NCBI GenBank assembly: GCA_026985515.1 | Contig: JALSQH010000114.1 | Location: forward strand, 1-12,826 | DNA: 12,826 bases | DNA from: a bacterium | GTDB lineage: Bacteria > JALSQH01 | Reading direction: 5' to 3' | Shown here: positions 1 to 6,148 of the stretch, piece after piece | How the letters are laid out: each line of letters opens with the position of its first letter | How positions within the stretch are numbered: position 1 is the stretch's first letter | Notes under the pieces: model-generated | Database searches by the model: none | The model's input: the letters and a program-made list of their open reading frames with translations, nothing else | Told to the model about the DNA's origin: nothing | Made by a program: the position numbers and the translations under genes

Positions 1-2467
1 GATTGTCAACCTCCAGATCCCCATCTATGTCAAACCGTCCTCCCATGGGTAATGATATATCATTTATCTTCAACGCTCCAGGAAAATTTACACTGTAAGA
101 AAGAGTCTTTATCAAAAGCAATGCAAGGGGTTTAACCTGAGAATTTATAAAATAATTCACAGGATGAACTTCTGTCTTCCCTGTCCTCACCCCATAACAT
201 CGGTGGTTTTCGCTGTCATACAGGTCCAGCTTACTCAATTCTACAAGGTCAGGCACTTTCACCTCCAATATTTTACTATCCATAAATTTCTCCTTCTTCT
301 CACCGTATGGAGGATCATCAATCAATTCTGCCTTCAGAATATACCTCCTCGCTACAGGCCCGGTTATGTAAGTGAACTCGCATCTCTTTTCACCAGAAGG
401 CATCTCTACACAGCATTCACCCTTATAGTTTAACCTGCAGATAAGCTTTCTGTAAAATTTTACCCCTGTATTTTGCAAAGGTATTCTGTAACTGAGCCTG
501 TTACCACCATAGTATTCTTTTTTAAGATAATTAAAATATAAATTATCACCATCCGCTATTACTATGCCACCAAAATAACCCGAAGTCTCGTCATCACTTC
601 CCATATTGAGCGCGTGGAAATGACCCCCGTTGCACAGTGCTTCCTCCTGCAATGTATTACCCGAACACTCTACAGGAGTGTAGGTTATTTCCACCCTTTT
701 ACCATTCAGAGCGCCATCTCCTGCTCCCGTAATCTCATCTGTTACACTTACACTGAAAGGTACCATCATATCCTGAAGATGATAACCTGCCCCATTTTTA
801 AAACCATTGGGAGCTTTATCATACCACCAGGGATATAATTCCCATACTGGCCCCCTCTTTGGGGGAAAGCTGCCAAATCCATGTACTTTTATCGACAATT
901 TCAATTTCTTAGGTGTGACAATAACATCTTCTGGTTTTGCGGCTTCAAACATTGTGTAGGTTTCCATCTCCCCTTTGTACCAGATTTCATTGTACCATCG
1001 CGTTTTCCCGTTAATATTAACATAGCCTGAATCTTCTCTATCTATCCACCTGCACCCGCTTCCACTCTTGTCTGCTCCTTTACTTTCAATATCCAGAATA
1101 ATATAGTTTTCCCATTTAATATCCTCGGTTATCTCTCCCGGAAAGTAAAAATCAACTATAGCTTCCCCCGGGACTGTGTATTCCTGGCTGCACCTTTTGC
1201 CATCAGGAGGAGTGAGACCAGTAGAAATGGTTCTTTTTATAACTCTGGGTTCCCGGATTATCTTTAGAATTTTTCCCCTTGCAGTGCACTTGTATGAATC
1301 GTTACCTGATCCGTTTATTCCAATGATGCCAAACCCAATTAAAGAGAGATCTTCAGAAATTCCTGAACATTTTTCTCCCCCTACACCTTCTAAAGTTCCT
1401 GTGAAATGATAAGGTGTGCCTGTATAAAAAACCTTCACCAGAAAATGGATCATACTCGCTTTTGAAGGTAGCTTTTTAATCCTGTAAACATACTTCAATT
1501 TCCCATCTGACTCTGCAAGACTGTACCAGGCAACACTCCACTTTCTGTGATCTTTATCCCACAGATACACCACATTGTTGTATGCATACCTTGGAAAGTT
1601 CCAGCTTCTTCCCAGATTACTAAAAGGTGCATTCTCAAAATTTATATTTCCTCTAATCAGTTTTTCATGAAAATTGAATATTATTCTCTCACCTCTGCTT
1701 CCACGCAACCATCTACCTGAGCCTGGCCTCCATTTCAGCATAAGTAATCCATAAGCTGTTCCATGCAATGGATCAACATCATAATCCAGATCCGCAAGCA
1801 TCTGATAAATGTAATCACCTGTATTTGGAATCAGGTTAAGCAGATTATTACCATAATGAAAATACCATTTCCCCGGACTCAGTGTGTGGATAAGATGTAA
1901 TTCCTGAAAATGTCTGGTAAAAATAAAATAACCTGTCTTACCCTCTTTTAAATTGAAGCTTCCTTCTATCTGAGGAGCAAAGTGCAATTTTTCTAATTCC
2001 TGGGAAGAAGATGTTTCAAAATCATTATTTTCCCCAGTTGTAAATAAGAACTTCTTTCCATACTTACAGCTGACAAGATTTCCGATCCTTATACATAATC
2101 TGTAATAAACAGAAAGTGGTTCAGTAGCTGAAGAATCATAATCAAGATTGCCCTTGAAAAGGTTATCTGAAACCTGATCCACATTTATCCTGTACCATGT
2201 ACCACCTTCCCCAAGTTCTTCAAGCCAGAACTCATCTACTCTTTCAAGAAGATCTCTCTGAATGATGAACATAATTTCTCCACCCGGTAACAATGGTGAA
2301 AGATCCTGGATCATTATTGAAGAAGCAAGTCGTGCTTCGCGGGGAGTAAGATAAGTGTTTCCTGCAATCCCGCTGTTTACCCCATTGCCCTGACCACAGG
2401 AGGCAAGTAAAAAGGTCACAACTATTAAAGAAATGTATAAATTTTTGAGTTTTACCCTTCCGAACAT
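1..2467 (-). CDS. large secreted lipoprotein, C-terminus beyond the window edge
   Basis: This reading frame stays open from an ATG at 2467 to the left edge (822 complete codons, no stop), so the gene is partial at its 3' end. The N-terminus is a clear lipoprotein signal: Lys/Arg at residues 4-8, a hydrophobic stretch at 10-22, then lipobox L-A-S-Cys24. Gly follows the cysteine, so there is no Asp+2 retention signal, and outer-membrane or surface placement is inferred. The mature part has many cysteines, as in extracytoplasmic proteins. Residues about 515-660 look like a bacterial Ig-like domain (beta-rich, with a GGHFHA motif at 614-619). Residues about 765-822 carry HPVNY and INDISLP-x-GG-x-FDIDGD, which I recall from uncharacterised lipoproteins in which this segment precedes a His/Asp-rich possible metallopeptidase-like part. 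No Shine-Dalgarno lies before the ATG, and the promoter sits immediately upstream. The reading frame is certain; the function is unknown. Confidence 0.85.
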   Translation of the reverse strand, partial: MFGRVKLKNLYISLIVVTFLLASCGQGNGVNSGIAGNTYLTPREARLASSIMIQDLSPLLPGGEIMFIIQRDLLERVDEFWLEELGEGGTWYRINVDQVSDNLFKGNLDYDSSATEPLSVYYRLCIRIGNLVSCKYGKKFLFTTGENNDFETSSSQELEKLHFAPQIEGSFNLKEGKTGYFIFTRHFQELHLIHTLSPGKWYFHYGNNLLNLIPNTGDYIYQMLADLDYDVDPLHGTAYGLLMLKWRPGSGRWLRGSRGERIIFNFHEKLIRGNINFENAPFSNLGRSWNFPRYAYNNVVYLWDKDHRKWSVAWYSLAESDGKLKYVYRIKKLPSKASMIHFLVKVFYTGTPYHFTGTLEGVGGEKCSGISEDLSLIGFGIIGINGSGNDSYKCTARGKILKIIREPRVIKRTISTGLTPPDGKRCSQEYTVPGEAIVDFYFPGEITEDIKWENYIILDIESKGADKSGSGCRWIDREDSGYVNINGKTRWYNEIWYKGEMETYTMFEAAKPEDVIVTPKKLKLSIKVHGFGSFPPKRGPVWELYPWWYDKAPNGFKNGAGYHLQDMMVPFSVSVTDEITGAGDGALNGKRVEITYTPVECSGNTLQEEALCNGGHFHALNMGSDDETSGYFGGIVIADGDNLYFNYLKKEYYGGNRLSYRIPLQNTGVKFYRKLICRLNYKGECCVEMPSGEKRCEFTYITGPVARRYILKAELIDDPPYGEKKEKFMDSKILEVKVPDLVELSKLDLYDSENHRCYGVRTGKTEVHPVNYFINSQVKPLALLLIKTLSYSVNFPGALKINDISLPMGGRFDIDGDLEVDN

Positions 2468-2469
2468 TA

Positions 2470-2505
2470 CATACCAATTAAATCATAAATTTACTAAAAA
2501 GTCAA
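2470..2505 (-). promoter_or_regulatory. sigma70-type promoter of the 2467 lipoprotein gene
   Basis: On the minus strand a TTGACT -35 box (2505-2500) is separated by exactly 17 nt from a TTTAAT -10 box (2482-2477). Each box matches the consensus at 5 of 6 positions, and TG one base before the -10 gives an extended -10. Counting 6-7 nt from the -10 puts the transcription start near 2470-2471, only about 3 nt before the ATG at 2467. The mRNA would then be essentially leaderless, which agrees with the lack of a Shine-Dalgarno sequence. The promoter is inferred from sequence alone. Confidence 0.6.
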
Positions 2506-2657
2506 GTTATCGCTTTGCCCGAAATTCTCAAATAGAAATCTGGTTAATCCACCATTTGCCTTTTTACCCCTATAAATAAGCTTCTCACCGGCCATCACTC
2601 AGTAGGAGACGGCAGAATACAGGGTATGGTTTTTAAAATAATAAATTATAGTTACCC

Positions 2658-2679
2658 AAAATCTCCTATTTGAGATTTT
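2658..2679. repeat. perfect 8-bp inverted repeat with 6-nt loop
   Basis: The arms AAAATCTC (2658-2665) and GAGATTTT (2672-2679) are exact reverse complements around the loop CTATTT. The stem has only three G/C pairs per arm and no proper U-tract beyond it. It is therefore a weak candidate for a bidirectional terminator behind the 2890 stop, and fits equally well an element end or operator. The 9-mer formed by the loop and the start of the right arm recurs inverted at 2527-2535. Confidence 0.55.
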
Positions 2680-2736
2680 AGGTGCAAGAAGGATTGAGTT
2701 TCCAGGGAAAGAGAAGAAAGAATGGAGGAGATAAAA

Positions 2737-2849
2737 ATGAGGCTACACAAGCATATCAAATGGAGCAGACTATGAAATGGAGAAGCATATGGGTGAAAAA
2801 GGGAGTAAAAGAAGATTCAATTTTGAATAAAAGGGGAGTAAGAGGATAG
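2737..2849 (+). other. possible tiny ORF pair with strong RBS (speculative)
   Basis: A consensus Shine-Dalgarno GGAGGAG (2724-2730) stands 6 nt before an ATG at 2737, opening a 12-codon frame (2737-2775). Its TGA overlaps a second ATG (2772) as ATGA, and the second frame runs 25 codons to a TAG at 2847-2849. The second peptide is very basic and begins with Lys-Trp-Arg. The overlap mimics translational coupling, but the region is purine-rich and repetitive, so both the Shine-Dalgarno and the frames could be chance or the frameshifted remains of an older gene. No promoter is evident. Confidence 0.15.
2749..2791 (+). repeat. short imperfect tandem repeat, 17-nt period
   Basis: AAATGGAG occurs at 2758-2765 and again at 2775-2782, each followed by a 9-nt block ending in TATG. 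AAGCATAT flanks the array at 2749-2756 and 2783-2790. The two full 17-nt units agree at 14 of 17 positions. The array falls inside the possible tiny ORF pair and does not keep a reading frame, because 17 is not a multiple of 3. Confidence 0.5.
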
Positions 2850-2889
2850 ATTACTCAATTATATCAGAATCAGAGTCCTGCAAAGGATG

Positions 2890-4272
2890 TCACCAGTCCA
2901 GCTTGCATCCAAACTTCAAAGATCCTATTTTTCTCCAGATAAACACCTTATTTACGGAATCGTAGTTCCCCCTGTACAATCTGTAAGTGTAAGTAAATGC
3001 ACTTTTACACCCTCCCATATGGTAATAAAACCACTGGATATCATCCAGATTAATAGCTGTGGAAATTCCTCCAATTGCGTAAAGAGAATCACCATACTCG
3101 GTTATTCCACCAAAATTTCTTTCGAGAGACAACCAGCCTAGGGGGAGTTTCAATTTAATCCGCCTGTTTGCAGAATCACTCTCAAAGTTTTCAAAATACC
3201 AGGTACTTGCAAAGAAGTCAGGCTCAACAAAATTCTCACCCACATATTCCCTCGAGAAAGTTAAAAGCACCCCTTCCTTCATAGGAAAAAGACCAGATAA
3301 TGTTAATTTCATGTGATCCTTCATATTTTGATTTCCTGATGTGACTTCAAAATTGTAAAAAATACCTTTATCCGTCTTAACATTCACAAGCACCACAGAG
3401 ACTGACAAAGATGTCGCAGTAAGCTCACCGGCAAAAAACGGATACGAAAAAAACACCTTTCTATATTTTCCATCAAAACTTCCAAGGAGAGAGAAATTAC
3501 ATTTAAATTTATTCGCCTCCGTACTGGTTATTGACAGTCTGTAAACCTTTACCTTATCAGATGAATATGCAAAATAATAGGGTACGTCTGTAAGTGGATC
3601 CATGTACATACCAGCTCTGACAAATTGCTCTGGAAATCCACAGTCCACACTCACCCCGTCAGATACAGCCCTCACTTTCCATTCTTCATTTTCTTCACAG
3701 AAAGAGATATCATCCCAGTCCCATATGTACCTGCTACAGGGAAAATAAAACAATTCGTCACCAAATCTCAATAAATACTTATCCTCAAAGATTCCTCGCG
3801 ACATCTCTGGATTCATTTTCTTACCGACAAACATTGTCCCATCCATGGACATCACAGAATAGGTTAGAGGCTGGTCAATCCTGCACCCCTTCCAGAATGT
3901 CACAGCAAATTCATCTGAAGGATAGGAAAGGGGGCTAATTATGTTAAAAAAGTAAAATTTATCTATAACACATTCATCCTTAAACTCAATCTCCTTAAAA
4001 AAATTTAAGCCTGAATCACCTACCCTGTAAAAACTTACTTTACTTGAGCATCTATCCCTTCCAATAACATTTTTCCTTGCAAAATATTCAACCTTTGCAA
4101 GGTAGATTCCATCTTTTCTTCTCACAAAAAAAGCTGTTTGACCTGGAGTTTCTTCTGATTCATATATAGGACAATAATGATCACAGGCATTAAAGAAGAA
4201 AAAGGAGATAATCAGAAAAAGGAAAATAATTCTTTTCCACCAGTTCCTTTTCTCAAAGATCTTTTCAACCAT
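2890..4272 (-). CDS. cysteine-rich lipoprotein of unknown function (460 aa)
   Basis: The frame could be extended upstream to 4413, but that would overlap the MFS gene and add 47 residues with no signal character. Starting at ATG 4272 puts a signal peptide right at the N-terminus: Lys/Arg through residue 14, hydrophobic 15-27, then Phe-Asn-Ala-Cys30. Asn/Phe in the lipobox are not ideal. Asp follows Cys30, which in enterobacteria retains lipoproteins in the inner membrane; whether that holds here is unknown. The mature chain is rich in aromatics, predicted beta-strand and about ten further cysteines, with one kelch-like YAIGG near residue 410, so a beta-propeller or other extracytoplasmic binding fold is possible. 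I recognise no family. It lies 53 nt after the MFS stop and is probably co-transcribed, with no clear Shine-Dalgarno. Confidence 0.75.
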   Translation of the reverse strand: MVEKIFEKRNWWKRIIFLFLIISFFFFNACDHYCPIYESEETPGQTAFFVRRKDGIYLAKVEYFARKNVIGRDRCSSKVSFYRVGDSGLNFFKEIEFKDECVIDKFYFFNIISPLSYPSDEFAVTFWKGCRIDQPLTYSVMSMDGTMFVGKKMNPEMSRGIFEDKYLLRFGDELFYFPCSRYIWDWDDISFCEENEEWKVRAVSDGVSVDCGFPEQFVRAGMYMDPLTDVPYYFAYSSDKVKVYRLSITSTEANKFKCNFSLLGSFDGKYRKVFFSYPFFAGELTATSLSVSVVLVNVKTDKGIFYNFEVTSGNQNMKDHMKLTLSGLFPMKEGVLLTFSREYVGENFVEPDFFASTWYFENFESDSANRRIKLKLPLGWLSLERNFGGITEYGDSLYAIGGISTAINLDDIQWFYYHMGGCKSAFTYTYRLYRGNYDSVNKVFIWRKIGSLKFGCKLDW

Positions 4273-4325
4273 CTTTTTCGCATTTATGCAACAAATGTGC
4301 CATTTGATCCTTAAGCCTGTAAATT

Positions 4326-5486
4326 TTACACAGCCAGTAGGATCCCGAAAAAGGCAACCATCCCGGCAATTCCTCCGAAGAGAAAGGGTGCCGAAGGCCC
4401 GAGGAGATCCCACAGTAACCCGGCAAGTAAAGAGGCAGGAAGAAGGCCTATGCCTTCAATGGCAGAATGCAAACCAAGAATGGTAGCTCTTCTATCCTCT
4501 GGAGCGAGGTCAGACACAAAGGCCCTTGTAACACCCTCGGTGGCACCTTTGTAAACTCCATAGATTGCCATTGAAATCCAGATCAGCTTCGGAAAAAGGG
4601 CGATCATCAGGTAAACTAATCCATAAATGAAAAATCCAGCGGAGATTACATACTTCCTGTTTATCTTATCAGACAAATAACCGGCAGGATATGAAACAAC
4701 TGCTTCAACAATATTGTATACAACATAGAGCAGAATTATTTCACCCACTCCAAGACCTATATCTTTCTCCGATGCTCTGAGAAAGATAAACTGATTTGAA
4801 GAATTACCCATGGTGAAAATGAATAGAAAGAGGAAATACAACTTTAACTTCAGAGGAAGTTCCCTGAATGAGGCAAGGTTTATTCTTCTTTTAATTCTTC
4901 CCCTCCCGGTTTCAATGGAAAAGAAAAGGATCAACACGCTCAAAAGGGCCGGTATCAAACTTATAAAAATCAGCTTCCTGAAAAGTGCTATCTCACCAAC
5001 CTTCTCCCCGGTCAGATAGGTAACTATGAAATACGCAGAGAGAGACCCCAGCACCGCTCCGGCAGTATCCAGACTCCGGTGAATGCCAAAGGCTCTGCCT
5101 CTCTCCTCCTCCCCGATTGATTCTGCTATCATCGCATCTCTGGGTGCCCCTCTTATGCCCTTACCAAATCTATCTGTAACCCTTCCGGCAAAAATCATGC
5201 TCCAGCTGTGTGCGAGATAAAAGAGCAACTTGCCCAGAAAGGAGAGGGTATAACCACCTATTGCAACAGGTTTCCTCTTTCCAACCCTGTCAGCAAGGGC
5301 TCCAGAGAAAACCTTAAGGAGAGACGCCGATGACTCCGCCACTCCCTCTATAATTCCCAGGATACCCGGACCGCCTCCGAGGGCTTTTACATAGAGGGAT
5401 ATAATCGGGTAAACCATTTCGGAACTTACATCAGTGAAAAAAGATGTGAAACCTGTAATCCAGATATTCAATTTCCTGCTCTTCAT
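4326..5486 (-). CDS. major facilitator superfamily (MFS) transporter
   Basis: This is an inner-membrane MFS permease of 386 residues, the usual 12-helix size. The N-terminal half opens with a TGFTSFFTDVSSEMVYPI-like helix, followed by the loop motif GALADRVGKRKP (MFS motif A). The segment RGAPRDAMIAESIGEEERG and the following HRSLDTAGAVLG are typical of a widespread uncharacterised permease subfamily. A second motif-A copy, GYLSDKINRKY, starts the C-terminal half. ATG 5486 is chosen over an in-frame TTG at 5510 because AAGGAG (5493-5498) stands exactly 6 nt before it. The substrate is unknown; drug or metabolite efflux is a guess from family membership. It diverges from the TerB-like gene and probably leads a two-gene unit with the downstream lipoprotein. 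Confidence 0.88.
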   Translation of the reverse strand: MKSRKLNIWITGFTSFFTDVSSEMVYPIISLYVKALGGGPGILGIIEGVAESSASLLKVFSGALADRVGKRKPVAIGGYTLSFLGKLLFYLAHSWSMIFAGRVTDRFGKGIRGAPRDAMIAESIGEEERGRAFGIHRSLDTAGAVLGSLSAYFIVTYLTGEKVGEIALFRKLIFISLIPALLSVLILFFSIETGRGRIKRRINLASFRELPLKLKLYFLFLFIFTMGNSSNQFIFLRASEKDIGLGVGEIILLYVVYNIVEAVVSYPAGYLSDKINRKYVISAGFFIYGLVYLMIALFPKLIWISMAIYGVYKGATEGVTRAFVSDLAPEDRRATILGLHSAIEGIGLLPASLLAGLLWDLLGPSAPFLFGGIAGMVAFFGILLAV

Positions 5487-5509
5487 CCGTAACTCCTTAC
5501 CCGGGAACA

Positions 5510-5538
5510 ATTTTCAAAAGTATTTTTTTATGTTACAA
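5510..5538 (-). promoter_or_regulatory. possible promoter of the MFS gene
   Basis: The minus strand shows TTGTAA (5538-5533) and GAAAAT (5515-5510) with a 17-nt spacer. Each matches the sigma70 consensus at 4 of 6 positions. The start would fall near 5503, leaving a 5' leader of about 17 nt that contains the Shine-Dalgarno. The match is weak and in AT-rich DNA, so this is tentative. Confidence 0.3.
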
Positions 5539-5539
5539 T
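5511..5539 (+). promoter_or_regulatory. possible promoter of the TerB-like gene
   Basis: On the plus strand TTTTCA (5511-5516) lies 17 nt before TACAAT (5534-5539), matching the consensus at 4 of 6 and 5 of 6. The predicted start near 5545-5546 would place AAGGAG at the very 5' end of the mRNA and the ATG at 5561 about 15 nt in. These boxes interlock with the opposite-strand promoter candidate. Confidence 0.35.
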
Positions 5540-5560
5540 GATTGAAGGAGTATGTCCAGT

Positions 5561-6148
5561 ATGGAAAAGGGGACAGGATGGAGAGAAGCTTCTCCCGAGG
5601 AGAAAAAAGCCTATATTGAGCTTTTAGTATGGATAGTGACAGCTGATGGAAAATTTCCACTGGAACAGCGACAACTTGTGGTTCAGCTCCTTGACAGACT
5701 TGAAATTCCGCTGGGTGAAGAGAAAAGAGTATTAAAAGAGTTTTTTTCAATGCCCTCTGAAGATGGCATAAAAAATTCCATTAAAAAACTGAAAGAATCC
5801 TCCTTGAGATTTTCCGCCCTGGCAGATGTTATCACCCTTGCCCTTGCCGATGACCAGGTCACAGAAGAGGAGAAAAAAGTTATAAAAAAGCTTGCCTCAG
5901 AGATGAATATTACTGAAAAGCAGTTTCAGAGTATATATCTGACAATAGTGGAAGCAAAAAGAATAATGAAAGAGAAGATAAACGGGGAAAGAAAAGAACA
6001 TCTCCTTAAAAATCTCAACAATCCTCTCTTTGCAATCGGGATTCCGGTACTTCTTTCGATAATTGCAAACAGCGCCCTTGGTGGATCAGCTTTCCTTCTC
6101 TGGCTTGGCGTGGAAACCGTTTCGGTGCTGAAGAAACTCTTCAGATAA
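5561..6148 (+). CDS. TerB-like domain protein with hydrophobic C-terminal tail
   Basis: This 195-residue protein has the two-part acidic signature of the TerB/DjlA-like helical fold: TADGKFPLEQRQ around residues 27-38 and LADDQVTEEEKK around 95-106. In TerB proteins such Asp/Glu clusters bind metal. Residues about 154-190 form one or two hydrophobic helices, so it is probably membrane-tethered. TerB domains occur in tellurite/stress-response and membrane-associated signalling proteins, but the role here is unknown. ATG 5561 is preferred over ATG 5552 because AAGGAG (5545-5550) would be only 1 nt from the latter and 10 nt from the former. It is the only substantial plus-strand gene in the window and ends exactly against the 3' end of the Enzyme I gene. 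Confidence 0.75.
   Translation: MEKGTGWREASPEEKKAYIELLVWIVTADGKFPLEQRQLVVQLLDRLEIPLGEEKRVLKEFFSMPSEDGIKNSIKKLKESSLRFSALADVITLALADDQVTEEEKKVIKKLASEMNITEKQFQSIYLTIVEAKRIMKEKINGERKEHLLKNLNNPLFAIGIPVLLSIIANSALGGSAFLLWLGVETVSVLKKLFR
6128..6144. repeat. 7-bp hairpin at the convergent gene ends
   Basis: CTGAAGA (6128-6134) and TCTTCAG (6138-6144) pair perfectly around AAC, just before the TerB-like stop (6146-6148) and beyond the Enzyme I stop (6149-6151). Neither strand has a U-tract directly after it, so it is not a canonical intrinsic terminator. It encodes Leu-Lys-Lys-Leu-Phe-Arg in the TerB-like frame, so the symmetry may partly be coincidental. Confidence 0.4.

Larger units (their letters stand above)
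2468..2889. other. non-coding spacer between the two lipoprotein genes
   Basis: This roughly 420-bp stretch has no long ORF on either strand. Its left end carries the leftward promoter of the 2467 gene. The centre holds a perfect inverted repeat and a related motif in inverted orientation. The right third (about 2700-2850) is purine-rich on the plus strand, opposite in strand bias to the flanking leftward genes, and contains a short tandem repeat and a tiny ORF pair. I see no tRNA, known riboswitch or transposase. It may be a decayed mobile-element remnant or hold an unrecognised small RNA or peptide, but neither is shown. Confidence 0.5.

Noticed and set aside
2244-2477. A 77-codon minus-strand frame beginning with TTG at 2477.
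   Set aside because: It is out of frame with the long open lipoprotein frame starting at 2467, which has a lipobox and stays open for 822 codons.
2510-2700. Possible CRISPR repeat because the CTCAAATAG motif occurs twice.
   Set aside because: Only two copies, in opposite orientation and imperfect outside 9 bp; no regular spacing or array.
2815-2828. ATTCAA-TT-TTGAAT hairpin considered as terminator for the lipoprotein gene ending at 2890.
   Set aside because: A 2-nt loop is sterically poor, the stem has one G/C pair per arm and no U-tract follows on the minus strand.
4318-4330. 13-bp palindrome (TGTAAA-T-TTTACA) at the MFS stop, considered as an operator or terminator.
   Set aside because: AT-only core, no U-tract and no second copy seen; such short palindromes are expected by chance in AT-rich DNA.
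4273-4413. Upstream extension of the 460-aa lipoprotein by 47 residues.
   Set aside because: It would overlap the MFS 3' end and bury the signal peptide, which fits the N-terminus only when starting at 4272.
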